Assembly: GCA_965221465.1 (NCBI GenBank)
Contig: OZ244892.1
Location: forward strand, 2,046,001-2,110,000
Reading direction: 5' to 3'
DNA from: Azophilus sp965221465
GTDB taxonomy: Bacteria > Pseudomonadota > Gammaproteobacteria > Pseudomonadales > Azotimanducaceae
DNA: 64,000 nt
A program made the position numbers and the translations under genes. Of this stretch, positions 50,143 through 59,428 are shown piece by piece. Numbering within the stretch: the first letter of the stretch is position 1; every line of letters begins with the position of its first letter. The notes below the pieces were generated by a model. The model was not told the DNA's origin. It made no database searches and worked only from the letters and a program-made list of their open reading frames with translations.

Positions 50143-51093
50143 ATGATGAAGAGTGGAACAGCTGTGCGCCTGACCGGCGTGCGGAAGAGCTTCGGCGCCC
50201 ACACGGCCGTCGACGACCTGGACCTCGAGATCGAGCCCGGCACGATCTACGGCCTGCTTGGCCCGAACGGCTCGGGCAAGACGACGACGATCCGCATGAT
50301 GATGGGCATCCTCCTCCCGGACGGCGGCAAGGTCGAGCTCTTCGGCGGCGCCCCCGATTTCGCTCGGCGCAGCCGCGTCGGCTACCTGCCCGAGGAACGC
50401 GGCGTCTACGAGAAGATGAAGGTGCTCGACCAACTCGTCTTCTTCGGGGAGATCCGCGGCGTCGCACGGTCCCTCGCCCGCACGCGGGCCGAGGAGTGGC
50501 TCGAACGCCTGGGCTTGAGCGAATGGGCCTCGAAGAAGGTGCAGTCCCTGTCTAAGGGGATGCAGCAGAAAGTGCAGTTCATCTCCACCGTGCTCCACGA
50601 TCCGGAGCTCTTGATCCTCGACGAGCCCTTCAGCGGCCTCGACCCGATCAACCAGAACATCCTCGAGGAGATCGTCCTCGAGGAGAAGGGCCGCGGCAAG
50701 ACGATCCTCTTCTCCACCCATCTGATGGAGCAGGCGGAGCGGCTCTGCGAGCGGGTTTGCCTCATTTCCCAGGCGCGCAAGGTGCTCGACGACGACCTGA
50801 AGGAACTCAAGCGGCGCGAGCGCTCGGGCGTCGTCGCACTGGAGTTCGAAGGCGAGGCGCCCTCGCTCGTCGGGTGGCCGGGCGTCTCGAAGGTCGAAGA
50901 GGCCGGCGACGCGCTTCACCTGACCCTCGGCGATGGCGTACGCCCCGCGGACGTCCTGGCCCGGGCCGTGGCGAATGGGCCAGGCCTGCGCAGGTTCGAA
51001 CTGCTGGAGCCTCGACTCCACGAGATCTTCGTACGCCACGCCGGTGAAGCCGGCGACGAGAGTGCCCCTTCACCGACCGGAGGTGCATCGTGA
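50143..51093 (+). CDS. ABC transporter ATP-binding protein (NatA/DrrA-like)
   Basis: I choose the first of two consecutive ATGs (50143). An upstream extension of the frame only reads the pepN scar. The 316-residue ATPase has Walker A GPNGSGKTT, Q-loop equivalent VGYLPEERGVYEKM, signature LSKGMQQKVQF, Walker B LLILDEPFSGLD and the switch His in FSTHLME. A C-terminal DUF4162-type domain follows (RVCLISQARKVLDDDLKELK). It drives the ABC-2 permease encoded next (GTGA overlap). The family exports sodium, drugs or lipids; the substrate here is unknown. Confidence 0.88.
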   Translation: MMKSGTAVRLTGVRKSFGAHTAVDDLDLEIEPGTIYGLLGPNGSGKTTTIRMMMGILLPDGGKVELFGGAPDFARRSRVGYLPEERGVYEKMKVLDQLVFFGEIRGVARSLARTRAEEWLERLGLSEWASKKVQSLSKGMQQKVQFISTVLHDPELLILDEPFSGLDPINQNILEEIVLEEKGRGKTILFSTHLMEQAERLCERVCLISQARKVLDDDLKELKRRERSGVVALEFEGEAPSLVGWPGVSKVEEAGDALHLTLGDGVRPADVLARAVANGPGLRRFELLEPRLHEIFVRHAGEAGDESAPSPTGGAS

Positions 51094-52364
51094 AGCAGGT
51101 CTGGACGGTCATTCGCCGCGAGTACGTCGAACGCGTGAAGACGAAGGCGTTCATCCTGTCGACGCTGGGCATGCCGCTCTTGATGATTGGCATCATGGCG
51201 GTCGTCGGCTTCGTCGGGTTCTTCTCCGAGCAGTCCGAGCGGCAGGTCGCGCTCGTCGACCTGAACGGACAGCTCGGCGAGCGGGTGCAGCAGGCTCTGC
51301 GCGATGCCGGCTACGAAGTGGAATTCACCGCTGCCGGCGTCGACATGGAAGAGCTGGACCAACGGGTGCTGGACGAGGAACTCGATGCGTACATCGTCGT
51401 CGACGACACGACGGCCCGCGAGGCCGTCTTCCGCTACCGGTCGAAGGAGCCGCCGGGAAGCGTGCGATCCCAGTTGATACGGTCGGCCATCGTCCAGGAG
51501 ATCGTCGACCTGCGTCTCGGCCAGCTCGAGGACGGCGAATCGGTGCGGCGGTTGTTCGAGGGCGGCTCGCTCGAGTTCGAGCCGGTCGGTCTGAACGAGG
51601 CCGAAGCCGAGGAAGCGGAAGCCGAACGGATCTCCGGGACGATCACGGGTATCGTCGGCGGGGTCATCCTCTACGTCATGATGCTCGCTTACGGCGCGCA
51701 GACGCTTCAGTCGGTTCTCGAGGAGAAGCAGAGCCGGGTTGTCGAGTTGGTCGTCTCCTCGCTCAGGCCCTGGCAGCTCATGCTCGGGAAGATCGTGGGA
51801 GTCGGCGCCGTCGGGCTGACCCAGGTAGCGATCTGGATTGCCTTCGTCGCGCTGCTGGCCGGCCTGGCTCTGCCGGGCCTGATCTCCGCGATACCGGATG
51901 CGGGGGATATCCACGAGCTGTCTCAGTTCCGCCAGTACCTGCCGGGGCCCGGCGCGATCGCCCTGCTCGTCGTCTTCTTCCTGCTCGGCTACTTGCTCTA
52001 CTCGAGTCTGTTCGCCGCAGTCGGCGCGATGTGCAAGAACCTCCAGGAAGCGAGCCAGGCGCAGGCGCCCTTGATGATCGTGATCATCGTTCCGTTCATG
52101 ATGCAGATGATGACGGTCGAGGGGAACGCGATGGAATGGATGAACTGGATGGCCCTCTTCCCCTTCTTCAGCCCGGTCATGATGTACCCGCGGGCTGTGA
52201 TGGGGGACGTGCCCGCCTGGATGGTCGTCCTGTCCATCGTGCTCAACGCGTTGACGGTCTGGGGCGCCGCCTGGGTAGCGGGCCGGATCTACAAGGTCGG
52301 CATCCTCAGTCAGGGCAACCGGCCGAACCTCCGCGAATTGCTCCGCTGGATCCGGGAGGCGTAG
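51090..52364 (+). CDS. ABC-2 type transporter permease (NatB-like)
   Basis: GTG 51090 overlaps the ATPase stop, with GGAGG just upstream. The 424-residue protein has one N-terminal membrane helix (MPLLMIGIMAVVGFVGFF), a ~130-residue extracytoplasmic domain, then about five helices from residue ~185 (VILYVMMLAYGAQT, VGAVGLTQVAIWIAFVALLA, IALLVVFFLLGYLLYSSLFA). The segment QSVLEEKQSRVVELVVSSL is the ABC-2 signature that contacts the ATPase. It forms an exporter with the preceding gene. Confidence 0.88.
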   Translation: MKQVWTVIRREYVERVKTKAFILSTLGMPLLMIGIMAVVGFVGFFSEQSERQVALVDLNGQLGERVQQALRDAGYEVEFTAAGVDMEELDQRVLDEELDAYIVVDDTTAREAVFRYRSKEPPGSVRSQLIRSAIVQEIVDLRLGQLEDGESVRRLFEGGSLEFEPVGLNEAEAEEAEAERISGTITGIVGGVILYVMMLAYGAQTLQSVLEEKQSRVVELVVSSLRPWQLMLGKIVGVGAVGLTQVAIWIAFVALLAGLALPGLISAIPDAGDIHELSQFRQYLPGPGAIALLVVFFLLGYLLYSSLFAAVGAMCKNLQEASQAQAPLMIVIIVPFMMQMMTVEGNAMEWMNWMALFPFFSPVMMYPRAVMGDVPAWMVVLSIVLNALTVWGAAWVAGRIYKVGILSQGNRPNLRELLRWIREA

Positions 52365-52502
52365 CAGAGCTTCGGACCCGCCGAGAGCCGACCTCGGGCG
52401 GTTCACGTTGGACCGGCTGATGAGGGTGATCGCCGCTCTCAACGATCGTTTGTGTGTAACGGTGCATGTCAGCCAATCGCACTGACGATCGTTCACACGA
52501 AT

Positions 52503-55166
52503 TCAGTCGGCCAGGCTCTTGCTCACCACCTCGAACACGTCCTTCGACAAGCCCTGCTTTTCGTCCGCAACCGCCCGAATTCGCTCGAGCGCCGACTTCA
52601 TCAGCGATTGCCGCCGCGCATCGAATTTCCGCCAGCGTGTCAGCGGTGTCAGCAGGCGCGCCGCAACCTGGGGGTTTTCCGCATCCCGTTCGACGATCCG
52701 TTGCGCCAGGAAGTCGTAGCCGGCGCCGTCGGCCGCGTGGAAATTGCGGTTGTTGCGCAGGCTGAAGGCGCCGTAGAGCGCTCGCAGCTTGTTCGGGTTC
52801 CTCACATCGAACGCAGGGTGCCGTTCCAACGCGGCGATTGCCTCGGCATCGCTCGAGGGGCTGATCGCCTGCACCTGAAACCACTGGTCGACGACCAGGG
52901 CCTCGTGCTGCCAGCGTTGCTGAAATTCGGCCAGTAGTGCGTCCCTGTCGGGAAGGGTCGTGCTGTCGGCGATTCCCCGCAGCGCCGCCATCCGGTCCGT
53001 GAGGTTGTCCGCGGTTTCCAGGTGGCGGCCGAGCAACTCGTCGGCGTCTGCGCCGAGGCCGGCAGCCAGGTAGCCGAGAGCCAGATTGCGGGCGCCCCGG
53101 CGCGCCATGCCGGCATCGTCCGGTACATAGGGGCCACCGGGCGCGTTGGCATCGTAGAGCTTCCGCCAGGCGTCCCGGAGTTCGCGACCGATCGCGTCCC
53201 GCAACGCGTCCCGGGCGCCGCAAATGCCGTCGACATCGATACGTTCCGCCGCTTCGAAAAGGGTCTCTTCCGAAGGCAGCGCCAACATGACGTTAAACAT
53301 GAGCTTCCGTTCCGGATCCTGGGCCGAGATTGCCTCATCCAGCAGACCGGCGAACACGTCGAGCAGCAACTCGTCGGCCGCGGCGCCGCCCCGCATCGCC
53401 GACAAGCTGTTCTCGATCAGGCTCTGCATGGCATCCCAGCGGGCGAATCCGTCGCGGTCGTGCCGCGCCAGATGGGCAAGCACGGGCGCCGGTCGAGTGC
53501 ACTCGATCCGCACGGGCGCGGAAAACCCACGCAGCAGGCTGAGCGCCGGCTCCGATTTCAGGCCACGCAGCGAAACCCGCGTTTCCGGTTCCCGAATGTG
53601 GATGAGCAGGCTGGTCCCGCGCCGCTCGCAATGGGCATCGCTGTCGACCTCGAGCGAGTCGTCGACCCGCTCCTCGCCGTCTTCGCCGACCAACCCGATC
53701 AGCAGCGGCAGGTGAAAAGGCTGTTTTTCCGGCTGCCCGGGGGTGGCGGGGCAGGATTGCCCGATCGTCAGTTCCAACTCGCCGTCATTCCAGGCCGACT
53801 CGACACGCAGTACCGGTGTGCCCGCCTGGGAATACCAGCGGCGGAACTGCGTCAGGTCGATGCCGCTCGCATCCTCCATCGCGACGACAAAGTCCTCCGT
53901 GGTGACTGCGCTGCCGTCGTGCCGGTCGAAGTAGAGGTCCGACCCCCGGCGGAAACCCGCATCGCCGAGCAGCGTGCGAATCATGCCGACCACCTCGGCG
54001 CCTTTCTCGTAGACGGTCGACGTGTAGAAATTGGAGATTTCCATGTAGGAATCCGGCCGCACCGGGTGCGCCATGGGGCCGCTGTCCTCGGCGAACTGGC
54101 GCGAACGCAGGTCTGCGACGTCTTCGATGCGCTTGACGGTGCGCGCATGCTCGTCGGCACTGAATTCGGCGTCGCGGAACACCGTGAACCCCTCCTTGAG
54201 GCTCAACTGGAACCAGTCCCGGCAGGTGACCCGGTTGCCCGACCAGTTGTGCAGGTATTCGTGGGCGATCACTGCTTCCACGCGCAGAAAGGCGGCATCC
54301 ACCGCGGTATCCGGCGATGCCAGCACGCATGCGGTGTTGAAGATGTTCAGGCCCTTGTTTTCCATGGCGCCCATGTTGAAGGCCTCGACCGCGACGATCA
54401 TGTAGATGTCGAGGTCGTATTCCCGGCCGAAACGCTGCTCGTCCCAGCGCATGGCCCGCTTCAGCGCACCCATGGCGTAGCCGCACTGGCCGATGTTGTG
54501 CGGCTCGGAATAGATGCGCAGTTCCACCTCGCGCCCGCCGGCCGTGGTGAAGGTGTCGGTCAGGAGCGCCAGGTCGCCGGCCACCAGGGCGAACAGATAG
54601 CTCGGCTTGGGGAACGGGTCCTGCCAGGTGACGCGGCGCCGGCCGCCGGTTTCGCGCTCTTCGATGAGGTTGCCGTTGGAGAGCAACACCGGAAACTGCC
54701 CGGCATCGGCGACGATGGTGGTGGTGAAGCGGGAAAGGACATCGGGGCGGTCCTGGTAATAGGTGATCTTGCGAAAACCCTCGGCTTCGCATTGGGTGCA
54801 GAACATCGAACCGGAGCGGTACAGGCCCTCGCAGGAGGTGTTCTTTTCCGGCTGAATGCGGGTGACGATGGACACCTCGCAGTCTGCCGGCAGGGCGAAG
54901 AGTTCGAGCCCATGCTCGTCGACGCGGTACTCGTTGCCGGAAAGCGGCCGGCCGTCTACCGCCACCGAGACGAGTTCCAGTTCCTCGCCGTCGAGCATCA
55001 GCGGGGTGCTCTCGTCGGATTCGACGGCGCGCCGCACGCGCAACCGCGACCTCACCTCCGTCATACCGTCCTCGATGTCGAATTCGAGGTGCGTTTCCTC
55101 GGTGCGCCACGCCGGCGGTCGATAGTCCTGGCGATGGATGGATTTCGGGGCTGCTTCCTTGGCCAA
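52503..55166 (-). CDS. pepN: Aminopeptidase N (M1 family metallopeptidase)
   Basis: The 887-residue cytoplasmic enzyme removes N-terminal amino acids from peptides. The substrate-anchor motif GAMEN is at 266-270 and the zinc site HEYLH at 302-306, with the third ligand E325 (LKEGFTVF). The length and domain order (N-terminal beta domain, catalytic domain, small Ig-like domain, C-terminal helical arches) match gammaproteobacterial PepN. It is convergent with the ABC transporter genes. Pieces of this gene are duplicated at 50012 and 57636. Confidence 0.95.
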   Translation of the reverse strand: MAKEAAPKSIHRQDYRPPAWRTEETHLEFDIEDGMTEVRSRLRVRRAVESDESTPLMLDGEELELVSVAVDGRPLSGNEYRVDEHGLELFALPADCEVSIVTRIQPEKNTSCEGLYRSGSMFCTQCEAEGFRKITYYQDRPDVLSRFTTTIVADAGQFPVLLSNGNLIEERETGGRRRVTWQDPFPKPSYLFALVAGDLALLTDTFTTAGGREVELRIYSEPHNIGQCGYAMGALKRAMRWDEQRFGREYDLDIYMIVAVEAFNMGAMENKGLNIFNTACVLASPDTAVDAAFLRVEAVIAHEYLHNWSGNRVTCRDWFQLSLKEGFTVFRDAEFSADEHARTVKRIEDVADLRSRQFAEDSGPMAHPVRPDSYMEISNFYTSTVYEKGAEVVGMIRTLLGDAGFRRGSDLYFDRHDGSAVTTEDFVVAMEDASGIDLTQFRRWYSQAGTPVLRVESAWNDGELELTIGQSCPATPGQPEKQPFHLPLLIGLVGEDGEERVDDSLEVDSDAHCERRGTSLLIHIREPETRVSLRGLKSEPALSLLRGFSAPVRIECTRPAPVLAHLARHDRDGFARWDAMQSLIENSLSAMRGGAAADELLLDVFAGLLDEAISAQDPERKLMFNVMLALPSEETLFEAAERIDVDGICGARDALRDAIGRELRDAWRKLYDANAPGGPYVPDDAGMARRGARNLALGYLAAGLGADADELLGRHLETADNLTDRMAALRGIADSTTLPDRDALLAEFQQRWQHEALVVDQWFQVQAISPSSDAEAIAALERHPAFDVRNPNKLRALYGAFSLRNNRNFHAADGAGYDFLAQRIVERDAENPQVAARLLTPLTRWRKFDARRQSLMKSALERIRAVADEKQGLSKDVFEVVSKSLAD

Positions 55167-55208
55167 CGGGTTCTCCTTCTAAAGGGTTGGGCATTGCGGC
55201 ACGCGATA

Positions 55209-55334
55209 ATGACACAAACCGCAGCAGCCTATCCGCTGTTCCCGGGCGGACCGCGGGAACCGGAGCATGCGGCAGCGGAATTCCTGACTGCGCTGGCGTT
55301 CTTCGTCAGGGATGCCAACCGGATGCTCTGCTAG
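55209..55334 (+). CDS. Possible 41-residue ORF, partly duplicated at 57769
   Basis: ATG 55209 begins MTQTAAAYPLFPGGPREPEH and ends in LAFFVRDANRMLC. The DNA recurs at 57750-57840 with changes that alter amino acids (P to Q, P to T) rather than synonymous ones, so selection for a protein is not evident. It lies between pepN and the AAA-ATPase gene and may only be intergenic DNA. Confidence 0.25.
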   Translation: MTQTAAAYPLFPGGPREPEHAAAEFLTALAFFVRDANRMLC

Positions 55335-55343
55335 CATGTGGCC

Positions 55344-56888
55344 ATGGGCCGGCGCGGTTTACCCATTGGCATCCAGACCTTCCGCGAGATTCGGGAAGCT
55401 GGCCACTACTACGTGGACAAAACACCCCACATCGAACGCTTGGTGGACGACGGCAAGCACTTCTTCCTCTCGCGCCCGCGACGATTCGGCAAGAGCCTGT
55501 TTCTGGACACGCTGAAGGAGTTGTTCGAGGGCGGCGAGGAATTGTTCGACGGATTGGCGATCCACGAGCGCTGGGGCTGGTCCGTGCAAAGTCCAGTGGT
55601 GCGTCTGGATTTCAGCAAGGGGGACTTCACGGCCCCCAACTACCTGCACCGCAATGCCATGGCCCAGTTGGACGGCATCGAACGCCGATCCGGGATCGTT
55701 TGCGAATACGACACAGCACCGGAACGTCTGAGCCACTTGCTGGAAGCGCTGCACGAACACAGCGGCGAACGGGTGGTGCTGTTGGTGGACGAATACGACA
55801 AGCCCATCCTGGATGCACTGGGGAATCCGGAAGTCGCGCGCGCCCACCGCGACTACCTGCGCGACTTGTACTCCACCTTGAAGTTCGCCGACGCCCACAT
55901 CCGGCTGAGTTTCATTACCGGGGTAAGCAAGTTCTCCAAGGTGAGCCTATTCTCCGGATTGAACAATCTCATCGACATCACGATGGACCCGGCCTACTCG
56001 GCAATCTGCGGTTATACCGAACGCGATCTGGATGAGGTCTTCTCGCCGGAGCTCGAGGGGCTGGATCGGCAGGCCATCCGCGACTGGTACAACGGCTATT
56101 CGTGGCTGGGCACGGAACGGGTGTACAACCCTTTCGACATCCTCCTGCTGTTCCGAAACCGGACTTTCAAGGGGCATTGGTTCGAGACCGGCACCCCCGC
56201 GTTCCTAATCGAAACGCTGCTGAGGCGGCAAGTGAGGTCGGTGGACCTTGACGGTATGGTGGCCAGCGACGAACTGCTTTCCACCTTCGACGTGGACGAC
56301 ATCTCACCGGAGGCGCTCCTGTTTCAGACCGGCTACCTGACGATCTTGGAAAAGGAGGCGGTGGGCGGGCGAACCCTCTATACGCTCGGATATCCGAACC
56401 GCGAGGTCCGCGAGGGCCTGAACGGCAGCCTGCTGCGCCACCTCGTGCGGGACGGCACCCGCCAGATGGCGAACAGCGTACGCCTGTACAGGCTGCTGGA
56501 GGCCGACGACCTTGATGGCTTGCGGGAACTCTTCCATGCCTTCTACGCGAGCATTCCCCACGAGTGGTACACGAACAATGACATCGCCAACTACGAGGGC
56601 TACTACGCCAGCGTATTCTATTCCTACTTCGCAGGCCTGGGGCTGGATGTCACCGTGGAGGACAGCACCAGCCAAGGACGGCTGGACATGGCCCTGCGCT
56701 TTGAAGGCCGGGTGTACTCGTTCGAGTTCAAGGTGGTGGAGCAAGCCGGCGAGGGATCGGCCATGGCCCAGCTGAAGGCGCGACGCTATGCGGACAAGTA
56801 CCGCGCCAGCGGGCCAATCCGCCTGGTGGGCGTCGAGTTCAGCAGCGCTTCCCGGAACATCGTCTCATTTGAGACTGGATGGGAGTGA
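55344..56888 (+). CDS. AAA-ATPase-like protein with C-terminal PD-(D/E)XK domain (DUF1703)
   Basis: The start is ATG 55344 (GTG 55338 possible); 514 residues. The N-terminal part has the hallmark FREIREAGHYYVDKT, a Walker A variant RPRRFGKS and Walker B VVLLVDEYDKPI. The middle carries DWYNGYSW and VYNPFDILLLF. The end has a PD-(D/E)XK nuclease core (GRLDMALRFEGRVYSFEFKV, with D, E and K in place). The family is widespread and multiplies in host-associated and anaerobic bacteria. Its function is unproven, though a role in mobile DNA or defence is suspected. A copy of its first bases is found at 57604. Confidence 0.88.
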   Translation: MGRRGLPIGIQTFREIREAGHYYVDKTPHIERLVDDGKHFFLSRPRRFGKSLFLDTLKELFEGGEELFDGLAIHERWGWSVQSPVVRLDFSKGDFTAPNYLHRNAMAQLDGIERRSGIVCEYDTAPERLSHLLEALHEHSGERVVLLVDEYDKPILDALGNPEVARAHRDYLRDLYSTLKFADAHIRLSFITGVSKFSKVSLFSGLNNLIDITMDPAYSAICGYTERDLDEVFSPELEGLDRQAIRDWYNGYSWLGTERVYNPFDILLLFRNRTFKGHWFETGTPAFLIETLLRRQVRSVDLDGMVASDELLSTFDVDDISPEALLFQTGYLTILEKEAVGGRTLYTLGYPNREVREGLNGSLLRHLVRDGTRQMANSVRLYRLLEADDLDGLRELFHAFYASIPHEWYTNNDIANYEGYYASVFYSYFAGLGLDVTVEDSTSQGRLDMALRFEGRVYSFEFKVVEQAGEGSAMAQLKARRYADKYRASGPIRLVGVEFSSASRNIVSFETGWE

Positions 56889-57086
56889 CCGGGAATGCAT
56901 GGCACGAAAACGGCGCTTGGCGTCGTGGGGGCGCGTCATCAGAGCGTCCCACACTGGTGATCCGGCAAGCCATGGCGGTCATCAGAGTGCTTAGTCCGGC
57001 ACTGATGCGCAGGGTGTTCCCCCCGGGGTGGAAATGCCGTTAGGGCCGGTAGGCGTGGAACGACCACATATGCGTCGAATCTGCGC

Positions 57087-57458
57087 TTACTGTGTGCCCA
57101 GCTTTGGGTCTGCTCCGAATCGATTCTCTCCAGCTTGACCGTCGAGGATCACAAGAATCAGGAACCAGATAGTGCCCACTATCGGTATGAACTGAAGCAG
57201 GAACCACCCACCGCTTCTATTGGTGTCGTGGAGCCGCCGTACGGAAACAGCGATATACGGTACGACCATTGCAATGCTGAAGCAACTTGAAAGCAAGCCG
57301 ATCTCGAACTCCATGCTGAAAGTACCCAACATGACGTCCAGCAACAGCGCAAGCAAAACGAAGATCGTGAAAAATAGATAGAAGAACCAATACTCCTTCC
57401 GGCGCGCGCGTCCGTTAAAGACGGCGTACTTCCGCAAGGCGTGCAGATACCAGTTCAA
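57087..57458 (-). CDS. DUF805 family inner-membrane protein
   Basis: The 123-residue protein has about four membrane segments. The start MNWYLHALRKYAVFNGRARR, followed by KEYWFFYLF, and the motif VSVRRLHDTNRSGGWFLL are diagnostic of DUF805 (YhaH/YhaI-like). The end GENRFGADPK is also typical. Its function is unknown. It stands alone on the minus strand between rearranged segments; the 198 bases before it (56889-57086) show no gene. Confidence 0.9.
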   Translation of the reverse strand: MNWYLHALRKYAVFNGRARRKEYWFFYLFFTIFVLLALLLDVMLGTFSMEFEIGLLSSCFSIAMVVPYIAVSVRRLHDTNRSGGWFLLQFIPIVGTIWFLILVILDGQAGENRFGADPKLGTQ

Positions 57459-57603
57459 CCTGCTGTCCCCATTCCAGAACCCAAGTCATTATGGCGGCAT
57501 TGCAGTTGCTGAGGCAACCCTCAAAAACGCGCGAGCAATCCCGATTCGTGGTGTTTTCGCAAACAAGGCGGCTTTAGGGCGGCGTCTTTTTGGCGGGTGC
57601 GCA

Positions 57604-57842
57604 TACCGGACGCTTTGCTAGCACGGGGCCATGAGTCGGCGCGGTACTCGTTGCCCGACAGCGGCCGCCCGTCTACGGCCACCGAGACGAGTTCCAGTTC
57701 CTCGCCGTCGAGCACCAGCGAGGCATTCTCGTCGGAATCGACGGCGGGGCGGGCATTGCGGCACGCGATAGTGACACAAACCGCAGCAGCCTATCCGCTG
57801 TTCCAGGGCGGCACGCGGGAACCGGAGCACGCGGCAGCGGCG
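57604..57842 (-). pseudogene. Chimeric scar: AAA-ATPase gene start + pepN 5' piece + pepN upstream DNA
   Basis: Three pieces are joined. 57604-57637 resembles the start region of the AAA-ATPase gene (~55327-55361), 57636-57745 resembles pepN near its 5' end (54926-55035), and 57750-57842 resembles the DNA just upstream of pepN (55190-55280). The divergence (several percent) shows it is not fresh. The surrounding 57459-57917 has no intact gene. Confidence 0.8.
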
Positions 57843-57917
57843 AGGATTCGATTCTACGGGCGCCCGAACACGCTTATAATCGACGAGTACCGATGCAGGG
57901 CACACGATTCGGCTTTG

Positions 57918-58180
57918 ATGGAACACTTTTTTCAAGCAATTGGTTTTGTTGAATTCGTTAACGTGGGGGATCATTCCTTCGATCCAGCTCCGAGAACCGG
58001 CATGCGGTACGCGCATACGGCTCGCCGAATGGCACGCCAAGCGGACCTGCTTACCGCTACGATGGGCGCAAGCACGAGTTTTAAAGGTGCCGGATACGCG
58101 CACCGCACACCGGTTCTCTCCCAGCGGTTGTCAGGTGTTCCTTGCGCGTCCTCGTGCCGGCGCGCCGGGTTGGGAACTCG
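57918..58180. repeat. Dispersed ~250-bp repeat, copy 2
   Basis: This is the counterpart of 30811-31049 with the same start (ATGGAACAC), the same GAGAACCGG/CCGGTTCTC stem and the same end (GGAACTCGC). It has a ~24-bp extra stretch in the loop (GTTTTAAAGGTGCCGGATAC region). It lies directly before the AT-rich promoter region of xdhC. Confidence 0.75.
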
Positions 58181-58265
58181 CATGAAAAAGTCATAAATTT
58201 TTGATTTAATTGAAAATAATTCAACAGAGTATCTGGCGACCGGGCGCACCGTGGTGCAATCATCC

Positions 58266-59267
58266 ATGCAAGCAGTCGACAACGAAGTACTGAACCAGGT
58301 TTCCGCCTGGCTGAATGCCGGCCGGCGCTGCTGGCTGGCGACCGTCGTGCAGACCTGGGGCTCTTCTCCACGTCCGGTGGGGTCGCTGTTCGCCTGCGAC
58401 CCGGAGGGGCACGTGGCCGGCTCGCTCTCCGGCGGCTGCGTCGAGGACGACCTGCTCGAAAAGCTGCAACGCGGCGAACTGGCCGACCGGCATGCGCAGT
58501 TCTTTCAGTACGGCATCACGGCCGAAGAAACCGAGAAACTGGGCCTGCCCTGCGGCGGCCACCTCTACATCGTCGTGGAGCCGCTCGATTCCACCGAAAC
58601 GTACCGCGCCCACTTCCGGCACCTGCGAGACCGGCTGGATGCGCGCCGCACCGTCCGCCGCCGCGTCGATCTGAAGCAACGCAGTTTCGATTACATGGAT
58701 GTCGACCGTTACGAACCGCTCGACTGGAACCCCGGCACCGAAGTGCTTCTACACACCTACGGGCCGCGCCGGCAACTCTTCGTCATCGGCGCCGGCATGG
58801 TCTCGAAATATCTGGCCGAAATGGCGCAGACGCTCGACTACGAGGTTACGGTTTGCGACCCCCGCGAACACCTGCTGAACGATTTCAACGTACCCGGCGT
58901 GCGGCTCGTCAACGACATGCCCGACGATGCCGTGAAGGCGCACGCCAACGACCCTTCTTCGGCGATCGTCGCCCTCACCCACGACCCGCGCATCGACGAC
59001 ATGGGTCTGATGGAAGCACTGAAGACGGATGCCTTCTATGTCGGCGCCATGGGTTCGACACGCACCTCGGCAAGCCGGCGGGAACGTTTGCGGGCGCTGG
59101 AACTCAGCGAGGCGGAGATTGCCCGGCTGCACGCCCCCATCGGCCTGCCGATCGGCAGCAAGACGCCGCCCGAGATCGCCGTTGCCGTCATGGCGGAAAT
59201 TCTCGCCATCCGGGCCGGGCAGGCTGCGGCGAGCCGCCGACAACTTGCCCGGGCCGCCGCCGGCTGA
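58266..59267 (+). CDS. xdhC: XdhC/CoxI family protein (molybdenum hydroxylase maturation)
   Basis: The 333-residue protein has the XdhC N-domain (TVVQTWGSSPRPVGSLFA, GSLSGGCVEDDLL, GLPCGGHLYIVVEPL, whose Cys residues are conserved) and a Rossmann C-domain (FVIGAGMVSKYLAEMAQTLD, ALTHDPRIDD, YVGAMGSTRTSASRRERL). XdhC binds molybdenum cofactor, promotes its sulfuration and inserts it into xanthine- or CO-dehydrogenase-type enzymes. ATG 58266 follows an AT-rich stretch likely to hold the promoter. A MocA-like cytidylyltransferase gene, its usual partner, lies 3.3 kb downstream. Confidence 0.88.
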   Translation: MQAVDNEVLNQVSAWLNAGRRCWLATVVQTWGSSPRPVGSLFACDPEGHVAGSLSGGCVEDDLLEKLQRGELADRHAQFFQYGITAEETEKLGLPCGGHLYIVVEPLDSTETYRAHFRHLRDRLDARRTVRRRVDLKQRSFDYMDVDRYEPLDWNPGTEVLLHTYGPRRQLFVIGAGMVSKYLAEMAQTLDYEVTVCDPREHLLNDFNVPGVRLVNDMPDDAVKAHANDPSSAIVALTHDPRIDDMGLMEALKTDAFYVGAMGSTRTSASRRERLRALELSEAEIARLHAPIGLPIGSKTPPEIAVAVMAEILAIRAGQAAASRRQLARAAAG

Positions 59268-59428
59268 ACGCGTTTACCGAAAGCCTGGTGCTGCATCGAA
59301 CCAACCACGACCGGCTTTGCCAATCCGCCAGCCCGCATCCGTTACCACCCGCCGTCGATCATAACCTCGACACCGAAGCGATCTCGACTACCATGGTGTG
59401 TTGCTGAGCCACCGCAATCGAGGTAGCA

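Noticed and set aside
52365..52502. CGATCG-centred short palindromes between the ABC permease and pepN as a terminator
   Set aside because: The two ACGATCGTT copies are short, lack a GC-rich stem and T-run, and could be chance.
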